NCBI RefSeq assembly: GCF_932274485.2
Contig: NC_065883.2
Coordinates: forward strand, 66,817,210-66,881,209
DNA: 64,000 bases
Reading direction: 5' to 3'
Source of the DNA: Patella vulgata
Taxonomy: Eukaryota; Mollusca; Gastropoda; Patellidae
Numbering within the stretch: position 1 is the stretch's first letter; each line of letters begins with the position of its first letter. Shown piece by piece: positions 1-10,914 of this stretch. The notes beneath the pieces were generated by a model. It saw nothing but the letters and a program-made list of their open reading frames with translations, was not told the origin of the DNA and searched no databases. The translations under genes and the position numbers were made by a program.

Positions 1-140
1 GGGAGGAGGATGTATGATATGTCATATCCTGGTTTTAAAAATATTCCTGGGTTTTCCATCTTTTTTTCCCTTGTCATTGGTGGAGGACAAGAGGTCAGGC
101 AAGGAAAAGCTTCTAATGGTTCGTCAATGGACAAAAAATG

Positions 141-271
141 AGGTTTCCACCCACTGCTAAAGACGACTGCGCGTAAGCGAATTAATGAAATAAAATTGAA
201 CCATATGTTAGTCCTGAAATGACCTAGTGGACATTAAACCCCATTTCTCTATATCTCTCTCATTTCAGTTA
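141..271 (+). repeat. Family A tRNA-SINE, 3' fragment
   Basis: The central and 3' parts of the family A consensus are present: CCACTGCTAAAGAC, GCGAATTAATGAAATAAAA, a GTTAGTCCTGAAATGACC block and ATTAAACCCCATTTCTC running into a TC-rich tail. The tRNA-like head is missing. It lies in the IGBP1 intron upstream of the exon at 458. Confidence 0.8.
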
Positions 272-457
272 ATATTATGAGATATATTAAAACTCTTTTG
301 CATGTGCTAAAACGCCCTATACACGGACTACTGCTGGTTATGTAAAATATCATGCAACTTTTTGTTATGCTGATTATGATTTAATGTACACTGATTTTTT
401 AGTTGCTATGGTGATATTCCCAGAATACTGTCATTAAATTGAAACTGATTTTTTTAG

Positions 458-1700
458 GGGTCCAGATTTACGAGCAATGAGTTGTCAACGTCAATCAAAA
501 ATAGAGAGATTTAAACAAAAACGTGATATTGAGACCAAATTAAAAGATCTGCGGGGTAAAGTCGAGCAAGAAGATGTCGATGATGAAATAAAGGTAAGCA
601 TGTCCCATGTATTTGTCATGTGTGATCTCAGGTTACGGACACATTCTTTTTCATTCAGCTGGGGGGAAGGGGGGGGTCAGGGTTCAATTGGTTTAATGCA
701 TGCACTTTAGATCATAAGGTCTGTCATTGAGTCAAGTTTGTATGTCATAAAAACTGATGTCGTTTGCTTCCATTACTAAAGAGCTCTATCTGCAAACAAA
801 TTATTGAAATAATATTTCGTTAGTCCCGAAATAGCTTCATTTCTCTCACTTACTCTCTTCAGACAGCAGTCAATATGTCATACTCTCTGTATACGAACCA
901 TGTGTCTTGCTATCATTCAGGCCTGGAAATAATGGTTTTAGATGTACCTGACAAAATGTCAGGCACTAATGAAATAGTACCTGACATTTTCAACTTAGTG
1001 CCGAACATGTATCAATAAAAAAGACAAATTTGTGTCGGAAAAAATGACAGGCACCAGAGGTTTGTGCCTGATATTGTCTTTGACAGGTGCCTTATTTCCA
1101 GGCTTGGCCTATCATATTTCTTTAGATCTTATTACAGACTGATTTACAGTCAACAGTAAATGTATGTGTGCAAATATTTAATGAATGAGACAGAGAAAGT
1201 TTGTCATAATGAAAGTCAAATAGTGTTATTATTACAAAATAATTTGTTGATAAAATGAACTATGTTTTAAATATTTAAATTTGTTGATAAAATGAACTGT
1301 TTTTTAATATTTGATTATGTTAATAAACTGAACTATATTTGTTATGAACAGAGAGAATATTATTTAACTATGTTAAATGAATGGAGTTCCACAAGTATAG
1401 AAGAAATTGACAGTATTAATTGTAAGTTATAAAGTTTCAACATAGTTTTATTTACAACTAGGGTGGTTGGATGATCGAATGGTTACCGCGTGCGGCGTGC
1501 TATTTGTATCATAAGGTCTGTCATTAAGTCAACTGGCATGGTTTCTATACCCCGGTTGTACGTGACCTCTTGGGTTTTCTCTGGGTCCTCCGTTTTCCTC
1601 CCACTGCTAAAGACCCCTACGCGCAAGCGAATTATTGAAATAAAATTGAACCATGTGTTAGGCCCAAAATGACCTAGTTTGTGTGAGTGGATGTTAAACC

Positions 1701-1734
<34 letters not shown>

Positions 1735-4700
1735 ATTTACAACTGGTTTTTTTTTTTTTGGGGGGGGGGGGGTATTTACTACAGTAACGAAGAGAGGGGT
1801 GGTCCATGTAACATTGAAAACTGATTTAAATCATAATTTAGGCTAAATCATACAATAATTATCAAAATCAAAAATGTGAATGCTATCTTATAGCTAAATT
1901 CATTAAGGATGTATAATGTAAGAGATTTTGATGAAGAGCTGGTCGTTCTTGATATAATTTTTCAAAAATGAAAAATGAATATACTGAACACAGGGTTCCC
2001 GCGATCCTTGAATATCCTTAAATTTAAAATTTCATTTTCAAGGTCTTGAATATCCTTGAATTTCGCGGAAATAGGAAAATATCCTTGAATTTCAGTTGAG
2101 ATCCTTAATTTTGTTTCAAATTGGTAATAATAGTAAGTTGATATGAAAATCCCGTTTAGATTAGAAGTTTTATAACGATAGTTGTAATGTCTTGGTTATT
2201 TTTAAGATGAAAAATTGTAACTTTAGGCTAAAAAATGTCCTTGAAAATCCTTGAATTTGACGTATATTTATCCTTGAATATCCTTGAAAAAATGTTTGAC
2301 GAAGCCGCAGGAACCCTGTGAACATTTGAGTCAAATTACTTTATGTAACATTTAAAGCTAGAGAAAAGATCTGCAATGATGCATCTTTACGATTCTCTAA
2401 AACCCTTGAAAAATGGTTCTGGCCCTGTGATTAGAAAAATTATTTCTACTTTTTCAGTTGAAATACCAGTTTTAGAACATAGTAATAAAATGAAGGAACG
2501 GGAAGGTAAAGGTCCAAAACTACCACCAACTAAACCAAAATCACAGGTAAATATCATGCCAGTGCCTCCTATAATAGGTAGATTTTCAGGTAATACCTTG
2601 ACTTCCATTTCATTACTCCATTTTCTTATCTTCCTTTAGAGGTCATCTTTTGTCTTATATAGATTGGAAACAGGAAAAGGGTACGGCAACACTCCCTTAG
2701 AGAGTAATTAAATGGGACAGGCTGATACATCTGTGTGGAGACTGGATCAAAAGATGATACCGGCGGGGCGGAGTAGTAAAATAAAATTAAGGAATCCCCG
2801 CTCAACAGAATACACAACAGACTTGATAAATTTTGATAAAGGGTATTGCACCCGAAACGTCGACCCATTAAATGATCTTCTACTTCTACAAGTCTGTTGT
2901 GTATTCTGTTGAGCGGGGATTCTTTAATTTTATTATATAGAATAGATTCTATATTATAGAAGTTTGGTGCTAAGAAAGCCAGGGACTATAAAAATGGGTC
3001 TGCACTATCCCATTCTCCATACAAGTCTTGCTATCCATCATTCGACTCTGCTGTCGGCTCTCACACTAAATCGATTGACCCCAAGGTCATTGGTCAGTCG
3101 GTCACGTGATTAACTGTAAGATGAAAATGGTGTCTGTCCAGGCATTATAAACACTTAATGAATTTTAATCAAATATAGGGGAAAATGTTATCAATTACTA
3201 CCCCTCAGAGTTCCCTGTATATTTGTAAATACTTTATTATTTTATGATAGGTATGACCCCATTTCTATTTTATGATAGTAATAGAAATAAATATATTATC
3301 ATTTACTACTTTTCATCGTATCGTTTATCATTGTCTTTGCATAGTCAAATGAGCCATTAGCAGAGGTTAGTTTGAACTGCAAGGGAAGACAACTCTACTT
3401 GGCACTATCCTAAAAGTACCCATTACAGCTGGGTAAACTGAAATAAAGTAATAAACTGTCTTTTTTAATGATACAAGAATTCATCACATAGCCAGTGTGT
3501 GGTTCAAACACTCCATCTGTGTCGTTACAGATCTAGCTGGCTAACAGCTGTGTCAGTTCCCTTATCTGTGATCATTAGTTATAATTTTGATGTTGATGTC
3601 ATATGTACTATAAACAATACAGTCAAATTGTCCATCATAACATAAATTGATGAACTACTTTACCTCAATAAGATGATATATCGTTGAAATTTGCAATAAC
3701 AAATTTATATGCCCCAACTAATCCAAAACTCTTTGTTATGTAGAAGAAATAAAAGATTAAAATATTTCCACTATCAAGATTGGGCTTGTTTCCTCCCTGT
3801 AATGATTAATTTTTATTATTTTTTAGCCGCTCCGTCCTTTTATATTAACCAAAGATTTACTGCAGAAACAAGTTTTTGGGGCTGGATATCCTAGTATAGC
3901 TACTATGACTATAGACGAGTTTTACCAGCAGAAAGTAGCAGAAGGGGATTTTCACGCTCCAGGTTCTGAATGCCAAGGGTACGTGTTTTCATAATTTTTC
4001 TTTTTTAAAAAAAAGGAGTTTCCTCTGAAGTAACAGGGAGTCCCAGAAAGAGTAAGCTGTTCTACTCCTATACTTGGATAATGAAGATGGGCATTCGCCA
4101 TACAGTGTGCTATGAGGGAAATTTTTCTCAGACAGTGTCGCTACGGCCTACTCTTATGTCGAATTCCAACTGCCAAGGGATCTTTTACATGCACACCAAT
4201 GTATACACAGGACCTTGGTTTTTCGTACCATCGGAATGACTAGGCAGCTGTCCTTATCATGTTTTCTGTCCTGCACCAGTAACTAGGGGAAACCATGTCC
4301 GAAAATCCTGATGAACTTTCTCGGTCAATGCAGGTACTATAGATACAGTCTGTTAAACCAGGTTTCTCTTGTTACTATAGATACAATCTGTTAAACCAGG
4401 TTTCTGTCGTTACTATAGATACAGTCTGTTAAACCAGGTTTCTGTGGTTACTATAGATACAGTCTGTTAAACCAGGTTTCTCTCATTACTATAGATACGG
4501 TCTGTTCAACCAGGTTTCTGTCGTTACTATAGATACAGTCTGTTAAACCAGGTTTCTGTCGTTACTATAGATAGAGTCTGTTAAACCAGGTTTCTCTTGT
4601 TACTATAGATACAGTCTGTTAAACCAGGTTTCTGTGGTTACTATAGATAGAGTCTGTTCATCCAGGTTTCTCTCATTACTATAGACACAGTCTGTTAAAC

Positions 4701-6884
4701 CAGGTTTCTCTTGTTACTATAGACACAGTCTGTTAAATCAGGTTTCTCTTGTTACTATAGATACAGTCTGTTAAATCAGGTTTCTCTTGTTACTGTAGAT
4801 ACAGTATGCAGAATCTTGCTGCTGACCCAGAACAGGATAAAATAGCTCTAGAAAATGAAACCGAAGAAAAGGAGAATTTAATTGAGCAAGATGATCCGGA
4901 TGAGTTATTACGAGTTAGGAATATGGATGAATGGAAAGATGGTAAGCGAAGAAATAAATTAAATATTAATGTAATTGAGATAGTTCAAACCAGTGATGGG
5001 ATTTCAAAAATTTTCTTGTCGAACATTTTTACTGAAAATAAAGGGACATAACTCTTATCATTATTTAAGATGGCAGTTTTTAGACCACACACAAAAATCA
5101 CGTGTAAACAAAATATTCAAATTCGTCCGTAATAAAAAAATGGGTGCACTTCGTTATTTTTCATATTTAATTCCCGTACGGTATTCAAATTTATGTCAGA
5201 AATATTCCTACAAAATTCGTAATACGATAGAATGAAAGCGTGCCGACTACTGCCGATTTGTACTGTTTCAAATTCCTCCAAAATTACGGTATTTTTCGGG
5301 TCATAAGTCGCTACATTTTTCAGCAGAAGTCCGGCATTCGTCTTAAACTCCGTTACGAATTATGTGCAGAGGGTAAGAAAATGATATCCCGAAATTTGTT
5401 GGGCAATAAACGTCGCTCTACCACAACGAGCGAATGACGCCATCCGCTAAATAATCGCATTGTACTCTAGCACGCGCTATCGTCCAAAACAATTAAGTAC
5501 TTACACTATTCCAATCGACATACTCGTCAACATTGCCTAGATTACTTATTTCTTTATTTAAAAACACAAACACCATTCAAAATATGATCAAAAATTTGAG
5601 AATATGCCTTCAAAATAGAATCTTTTCTTCGACATTAGAAGCGTGTATTTTGTCACGTATTCATTTCATAATTTCACGCGGCTCGCGAGATTTCTAATAC
5701 CAATACCGGTTCAGTTATCGCACTTTAACCGTCGGAAGCTGTTTTTCTTTCAAGTTTAATCAGATTTTCTTCAAACAAGGACAACTTTGCTCTGAAAATT
5801 CTAAATACGCTTCAAACGACGCAATTTTGATAACTTCTTTCTAAAATCGGCAAGTTCGTAGGAACATATCACTTACCGTCATACAGCCAAAGCTAGATGT
5901 AGAGTAACGGAATCTGCCGAGGTTTTCCGAGTGCTGTAACCATGTGCTAGCAATGTCTAGTATTTTTCGGATAGCTTTATTTAATGCTCGCTTCCACCGA
6001 AGTGATATCGCAGACGAATTATAATGACTGTCTATTGATCTGGGCGTTATATACTCTTACAATATGTGACTTCTATGACTAGTTTATACATATTGTCGGC
6101 TCACATCAATGCGATTAAAATGTCCGACAATGCAGAAACCACAAGGTTAACACGAATATTAAAATTATAATGGATTGATGAATAGTCCGACAAAGGGGAA
6201 ACAATGGCTTCTGTTTAAGATTAGATTGATGAATTGTCCGACAAAGGATTAAGTCAGTCAATCAAGGCAGATTAAGTAGTTAATCAAGGTAGGTTTGTAG
6301 ACGGTATAACACGATAAATACGTTGATCACTTAATTACCTAATCAATCCAGCGTATTATCGACGATAATCTGGTTGAGTGATAGTTATACATTCAGTAAA
6401 CTATATTAATTTCGGAATTTTGAATATTATTCACCATGTCTTGATGTCGGATTGGGCATATTCCCGGTCGGACAATTTTGGGCATTTGGAAAAAAGATTC
6501 GGACAAGTCCAGAATATACGGGCAAAATCCCATCACTGGTTCAAACATATCGAATGCCATAATTAGTTATGGCCCATGTTTCACCCTGTTGAACTTTATG
6601 AATGCTTTCACAACAAAAGTTATTATTCGATTTGTATGAAATTGATATCAGTGTCTTGCAAATGCTCCCATTACGTACCTTCAGAAAAATAAATTTGTGA
6701 TAACCCATGTCAACTGTCAAAAGATATATAGCTGCTGTCGGCATATGTTTCCTTTGCCTGGCAACCTATCTTCATCATTCCCATTGGTTGAATTTAAGAT
6801 TTTGTGTTTATGATATTCAAGTTTTGTTTGATGTTTTTTTAAGATCACAGAAGAGGTTGGGGAAACAGGAAGAATAGAAGTTGA
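458..6884 (+). CDS. IGBP1: Immunoglobulin-binding protein 1 (alpha4/TAP42 family), C-terminal 207 residues, 5' end outside window
   Basis: Six exons join in phase with GT/AG borders: 458-593, 1352-1421, 2458-2546, 3827-3978, 4805-4941 and 6844-6884. They give 207 residues ending at TGA 6882-6884. Family landmarks appear in order: a basic RQSKIERFKQKR stretch, REYYLTMLNEW, PFILTKDLLQKQVFGAGYPS with TMTIDEFY, an acidic linker rich in E/D/N/Q, and the C-terminal DEWKDDHRRGWGNR, where the WKD codons straddle the last intron. In the known family, alpha4 binds the catalytic subunits of PP2A, PP4 and PP6, stabilises them in the cytosol, and its C-terminal region contacts the ubiquitin ligase MID1. 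The animal protein is about 340 residues, so the N-terminal TPR-like half lies upstream of base 1. The terminal exon encodes only 13 full codons and was placed by phase and family match. A candidate AATAAA follows the stop at 6886-6891. The call is firm; the exact use of the 4805 acceptor is slightly less certain because it lies in a minisatellite. Confidence 0.93.
670..860 (+). repeat. Family A-like SINE, divergent subfamily
   Basis: A variant head (GGTTTAATGCATGCAC, then ATCATAAGGTCTGTCATTGAGTCAA) leads into a degraded centre and GTTAGTCCCGAAAT. A similar head is at 40380-40460, so this is probably a distinct subfamily. It sits in the IGBP1 intron after exon 458-593. Confidence 0.6.
1461..1733 (+). 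repeat. Family A tRNA-SINE, near full length
   Basis: It starts GGGTGGTTGGATGATCGAAT, a tRNA-like head with a recognisable A box, followed by a degraded B-box region, the conserved centre CTCCCACTGCTAAAGACCCC and GCGCAAGCGAATTATTGAAA, and GTTAAACCCCATCTC plus a pure (CT)n tail. A run of T and then G follows at about 1749-1772. It lies 30 bases after the donor site of IGBP1 exon 1352-1421. Weak ORFs on both strands here are products of the repeat. Confidence 0.88.
1991..2318. mobile_element. Non-autonomous DNA transposon (MITE), CAGGGTTCC termini
   Basis: The left end reads CAGGGTTCCCGCG and the right end reads as its inverse, CAGGAACCCTG preceded by GCCG. A 6 bp direct repeat TGAACA flanks both sides (1985-1990 and 2319-2324). 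The interior is rich in repeats of ATCCTTGAATATCC. Termini of this kind are common in short animal elements usually assigned to hAT-like groups, but the 6 bp duplication is not the 8 bp typical of hAT, so the superfamily is left open. There is no coding capacity. Confidence 0.72.
2775..2938. repeat. Inverted repeat (about 50 bp arms) with hammerhead-like core
   Basis: The left arm at about 2775-2826 contains ATCCCCGCTCAACAGAATAC; the right arm at about 2888-2938 contains its reverse complement and continues into an A/T-rich ATTTTATT block also mirrored on the left. The loop holds TTGATAAAGGGT, five bases, ACCCGAAACGTCGACC, i.e. a small hairpin followed by GAAAC. It lies in the IGBP1 intron 2547-3826. 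Confidence 0.75.
2939..3826. other. IGBP1 intron, no recognised feature
   Basis: AT-rich intron sequence. I see no ORF of family likeness, no SINE head or tail and no long inverted repeat here. Confidence 0.6.
4058..4336 (-). repeat. Family B tRNA-SINE
   Basis: Read on the minus strand it carries the family B blocks in order: GAAAGTTCATCAGGATTTTC, a segment matching CAGTGGTGCAGGACAG in other copies, GTCCTGTGTATACATTGG, AAAAGATCCCTTGGCAGTTG, AATTCGACATAAGAGTAGGC and ATAGCACACTGTATGGCG. The typical 3' end is degraded. It directly abuts the minisatellite at 4333. Confidence 0.8.
4333..4803 (+). repeat. Minisatellite, 38 bp unit, about 12 copies, ending in a splice acceptor
   Basis: Units follow TACTATAGATACAGTCTG, then TTAAACCAGGTTTCTNTNGT. 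The last copy reads TTACTGTAGATACAG and its final CAG is the acceptor that phase and homology assign to IGBP1 exon 4805-4941. Each unit therefore carries a pyrimidine-rich stretch plus TATAG and ACAG, i.e. candidate 3' splice sites. Confidence 0.9.
4942..5971. other. IGBP1 last intron, first part, nothing recognised
   Basis: Three short overlapping ORFs occur (4993-5235, 5240-5437 and the read-through of the upstream exon), but none resembles a known domain and composition is like the surrounding intron. No repeat structure was recognised. Confidence 0.55.
5972..6016 (+). repeat. Fragment of an unnamed interspersed repeat (C)
   Basis: GCTTTATTTAATGCTCGCTT followed by CCACCGAAGTGATATCGCAG matches 40474-40516 at almost every base. 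The sequence TTTATTTAACGTCC in the other copy resembles the GTTAAAC ends of the local SINEs read in another context, so this may be the end of a further SINE family. Confidence 0.5.
6017..6843. other. IGBP1 last intron, second part
   Basis: A motif TCCGACAA recurs at about 6121, 6188 and 6237 (GATTGATGAATAGTCCGAC and close variants), suggesting a short degraded direct repeat. Nothing else is recognisable before the terminal exon at 6844. Confidence 0.45.
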
Positions 6885-7091
6885 AAATAAATAGATGAGA
6901 GAGATGGAACAAAACAGGACACAGTGAAGGAAAAAGAAAATCGTGTCAAGTGTCAAATCGGGAAGAACTGAGTACAGGAGCCATTATCTATGTATATCCA
7001 AGTATTTCGTATTACATTTGTAATATGTAACATTCTAGTGAAAATATTTACACAAATATAATGCTGTGGAATTCATTGCTGTGGTTCTATG

Positions 7092-7395
7092 ATGTTGTAT
7101 ATACGATAATTATTTGTTCCTGTAATGTTGTATTTACAATATTACCGTGTTTCTGTAATGTTGTATTTACGATATTACCGTGTTCCTGTAATGTTGTATT
7201 TACGATATTACCGTGTTTCTGTAATGTTGTATTTACGATATTACCGTATTTCTGTAATGTTGTATTTACGATATTACCATGTTTCTGTAATGTTGTATTT
7301 ACAATATTACCGTGTTTCTGTAATGATGTATTTACAATATTACCGTGTTTCTGTAATGTTGTATTTACGATAATGTTGCGTTCCTGTAATGCTGT
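7092..7395. repeat. Minisatellite, 33 bp unit, about 9 copies
   Basis: Units of the form ATGTTGTATTTACGATATTA, CCGTGTTTCTGTA repeat with few changes. Because 33 is a multiple of three, several frames on both strands stay open and give false ORFs with 11-residue periods. It lies 200 bases downstream of the IGBP1 stop. Confidence 0.95.
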
Positions 7396-8017
7396 TATAA
7401 TTACAAAAATTCTTGTTGATATCTTGTAATTACCAGGTAATGTATATTCAACGTGATTTGAATACAGCATATGGGATTGGAATCTTGTAATTAATGTATA
7501 TACATGCACAACATGATTTGAACACGAATAATATTAGGAAGTGATAAAGGGAGATAACTGTAATTTATCTTATTTATTTTATTTCTTCATTCACAAGAAA
7601 ATATTTTACATAAAACTAAATATTGTTCATCATCAGTTCTAGAATTTGTTATTTTTCTGCAGGCCAAATTTCTTATGCGCTTGCTTACTAACTAGGAGGT
7701 TTGTTCTTGGGTTTCCATCCTGGGCTGTAAATGTGTCTCAGGAATTTCCCGTATGTTTTTCCAGGATAATGGGGCTGGCAAGAAAAATATGTCCTGTCGT
7801 TCAGATAGGACGAAAAAATGAAGGCTGCGTAGTGTCTACTTATTTTTTAAGTAAATTTGGAAAGAAAAAATACAGCGATATGTATCATATCTTGGGGTCC
7901 ATACCGTGATATGGATCGTATCTTGAGGTCCATACTGTGATACGTATCGTGAGGTTAGCGTATCATTACAGCCCTACCCCTGACAAATGTGGATAGATTC
8001 AAACTTGGAAATGAAAA

Positions 8018-8195
8018 GGGGTTTAACGTCCTACTGTTCTTCTCCAACTGCGCTAATGAAGACGGGCATACACCATACAGTATGCTATGAGGGAAACTTT
8101 GCCTGGATAGCGGCCTACTCTTATATCAAAATCCAACTGCCACTGACAATGTGTACACAGGACCTCGGTTTTTCATCCCATCCGAAGAATTAGTT
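8018..8195 (-). repeat. Family B tRNA-SINE, 3' part
   Basis: On the plus strand it starts GGGGTTTAACGTCCTACTGT (the inverted 3' end) and continues through GAAGACGGGCATACACCATA, a GGAAACTTTGCCTGGATAGC block and CAGGACCTCGGTTTTTCATC. The tRNA-like half is absent. Confidence 0.82.
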
Positions 8196-8370
8196 CAAAC
8201 CTGGAACATTCTTGTCGAGAGTCAAGTACCCTTACCGCTCAACATTCTTGGTATTCCAATGGTATTGTCAGTTTTACTCCACTAACCCCCTGGTCCATTC
8301 ATCTGGACACAGTCATATTATCTACCCTAGATAATTGTGCTATTTTTATCGACTAATCAAAAAGCGAGTG

Positions 8371-8578
8371 GGCAAGAGGAGGTAACTTGCATTTAACTTG
8401 TTAACTTTAGATCATGGCTTTGATTCTCAGCTTGTATATATGACAATGAGTAGGGTTGCCCATCCAACCTTGTGGGTTTTCTCTGATACCTCCCACTGCT
8501 AAAGACCCTTATTAGCACAAGCGAATTATTGAAATAAACATGAACAATATATTGGTCCCAAAATAACTTAGTCCACAA
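8371..8578 (+). repeat. Degraded family A SINE
   Basis: Recognisable by ATGACAATGAGTAGGGTTGC, CCAACCTTGTGGGTTTTCTC, CCTCCCACTGCTAAAGACCC, GCACAAGCGAATTATTGAAA and TTGGTCCCAAAATAACTTAG. Its 3' end runs into the hairpin at 8570-8632. Confidence 0.75.
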
Positions 8579-8632
8579 ATGGTTCCATTTGCACATGATG
8601 TTCGAAGAATCAAATGGAACCATTTGTGGACT
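8570..8632. repeat. Perfect 22 bp hairpin at the edge of a SINE copy
   Basis: AGTCCACAAATGGTTCCATT plus TG at 8570-8591 is exactly complementary to 8611-8632, with a 19-base loop. A related single-arm sequence (AACCATTTTTTGGACTGATG) follows the degraded SINE at 34355-34555. Confidence 0.85.
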
Positions 8633-8763
8633 GATATTCCATTCTGTTCAATATTTATAAATAGCTCATTCTTGGTATCCCGGATCCCCAGTAGGATGCC
8701 AAATCCCTTATCATTTATAACTTCTGATGCAGATTATTAAAAATATCAACCCAAATATATAAA

Positions 8764-9010
8764 AGAGATAAGGTTTAATGTCCTACTTTTCTACAGCGAC
8801 TGAATTAATGAAGGCGGGCATATGCCATACAAAATGCTATAAGGGATATTTTGCCTGAACAGCGGCGCTACAACCTACTCTTACAATGTATTTACTGGTT
8901 CTTTAACTTCCTAAACCGAGAAGGGGAAACCACATAGTAAAATCCAGAAAAACTATCTTGGTCAACACCAGGAATACCCATTGCCATACTGACTGAGTCG
9001 CAGCGGCTCC
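8764..9010 (-). repeat. Family B tRNA-SINE
   Basis: The inverted 3' end AAGGTTTAATGTCCTACTTT is followed by AATGAAGGCGGGCATATGCC, CAGCGGCGCTACAACCTACT and then the 5' portion with GGGGAAACCACATAG and a weak tRNA-like head ending CGCAGCGGCTCCCCC. The middle segment normally containing CAGTTGGAATTCGATA is shortened. A family A SINE is inserted directly at its end. Confidence 0.78.
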
Positions 9011-9018
9011 CCCTAAGT

Positions 9019-9286
9019 GAGAGAGAGAGAAATGGGGTTAAACGCCCACTTGATACAGACCAGGTCATTTCGGGACTAACATATTTTATTTCAATAATTC
9101 GCTTGCGCGTAGGGGTCTTTAGCAGTGGGAGGAAACTGGAGGACCCAGAGAAAACCCATGAGGTTGGACAGGCAACCCTACTCCTTGTCACGTACAACCG
9201 GGGATTCAAAACCACGCCAGTTGACTCAATGACAGGCTTTATGATACAGCGCGCACATGCTAACCATTCGGCCATCCAACCCCCCA
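9019..9286 (-). repeat. Family A tRNA-SINE, full length with target duplication
   Basis: On the minus strand: GGGGGGTTGGATGGCCGAAT (A box TGGCCGAATGG), TGGTTTTGAATCCCCGG (B box), the common centre and a (CT)n tail. CCCCCTAAGT at about 9008-9018 recurs just beyond the head at about 9289-9298, which is a 10 bp target duplication. Confidence 0.92.
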
Positions 9287-9649
9287 TCCCCCTAAGTAAT
9301 ACATGTATAACTCTAAAAAGACAAAATTTTATAAAGTTTTTATATCATTTAATGATATCTTTAATACAGTGAAGTTAAATAACAACATAATAAATATAAT
9401 GATAATAATAATAATAAAAAGATATATTATTTTACATTTTAACAAAACAAAGAATAAATTACAAGTGTATAAAATAACATAATAAATCATTTTTTATACT
9501 TAATAAAAGAATAAAGAAAAAAGGAATATTTTAAATATTTCAAACTTAAAAAAAAACATAAACAAATACTTGGTATATCAATCAACATCATGGTTTTGTT
9601 TGGTAGAAAACAGGGTGAGAGCTCGTAATGTCAACATCATTGTCCAACA

Positions 9650-10240
9650 TTTTACTAGTTGGTCCATCATCCTACCAGTCAGATCATTCAATATCCTACC
9701 AGTCAGTCATTCATGTTTTCAAATGTCCTACCAGTCAGTAAGTCATGTTTTCAAATATCCTACCAGTCAGTAATTCAAGTTTTCAAATATCTTACCAGTT
9801 GTCTACTATTTAACACCCTACTTGTTGGTCCAGTACATATGTAAGTCACTGTCAAACACCCTACCATTCAGTAATTCATGTTGTCAAACATCCTACCAGT
9901 CATTATTCAACATCCTGCCAGCAAGTCATTGTCAAACATCTTGTCAGTCATTATTCAACAACCTACCAGTCAGTCATTATTCAATATCCTACCAGTAAGT
10001 CATTGTCAAACATCTACCAGTCAGTCATTATTCAATATCCTACCACTAAGTCATTGTCAAACATCCTGCCAATCAGTCATTATTCAACATCCTACCAGTC
10101 AGTCATTATTTAATAATAATAATAATAATAATAAATTTGTATAGCACTGAGTGCTCCAGCTAACAGCTGCTCCTACCAGTCAGTCATTATTCAACATCCT
10201 ACCAGTCAGTCATTGTCAAACATCCTACCAGTCAGTCATT
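9650..10240 (+). repeat. Minisatellite of CATCCTACCAGTCAGT units
   Basis: Units of roughly 24-32 bp built from CATCCTACCAGTCAGTCATT, ATTCAA or GTCAAA repeat about twenty times with variation. A foreign (AAT)n-AATTTGTATAGCACTGAG segment interrupts the array at about 10108-10172. Confidence 0.9.
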
Positions 10241-10487
10241 GTTTTGTGGATATTGTTTACTAGAAAGTAAACAGTATAAAAATGGCAACATTTATTTAAG
10301 GTCCACTCAACACTACATGTACCTTTAGGTTATTATGGCCTGTATAATGGACCCTATTAAATAACTGAGAAATTGTAATTAATTGATCACACACGACTTT
10401 AAACCAATCCCCTCCCTGCACACAAAATGAACAAATGATATGTTTTTAAGTTAAATGTACACATACTTAAATCATGTCCATCTCCGA

Positions 10488-10622
10488 CACAAACTAGGTC
10501 ATTTTGGGACTAACATATGGTTAACATAGGAGTCTTTAGCAGTGTGAAGAAACAAGAGGTTGGACAAGCAACCCTACTCCTTGTCACATTCAAACATATT
10601 AAAGCACTAGATCACCCAATCC
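10488..10622 (-). repeat. Family A SINE fragment
   Basis: ACACAAACTAGGTCATTTTG, GGGACTAACATATGG, GAGTCTTTAGCAGTGTG and GACAAGCAACCCTACTCCTT identify it. The segment with TTATTTCAATAATTCGC is missing, so it is an internally shortened copy. Confidence 0.75.
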
Positions 10623-10914
10623 CCATCTTCAATAAGTACCCACCTGCCAATTTTTTTCGGCACATTAATATAGGTAACAAATTTGTTTGATTTTGTCAAA
10701 TAAGCACAACTCATTTGGAATGATTTTGTTAAGTGCCCAGGTACATGTACAGGTAGTTATATTACACAACAAATTTCCACCATGTGCTAAATCTACATGT
10801 ATCACAGTGTTTATGCAAGTTATTCGGTACTGTTCGGCTACGTCTATATATTTGGTTGCTTATTGTCGTAAAATGTAGTGGCACTAAGTAGCACAAATGT
10901 GTTTAAGTTTGCCT

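Noticed and set aside
2712-2912. ORF of 66 residues across the palindrome
   Set aside because: It reads through an inverted repeat and has no homology that I recognise.
9103-9372. ORFs of 60-130 residues with [22 protein letters not shown]-type text, here and at many other places on both strands
   Set aside because: They are translations of family A SINEs (and their complements), recurring wherever the SINE occurs.
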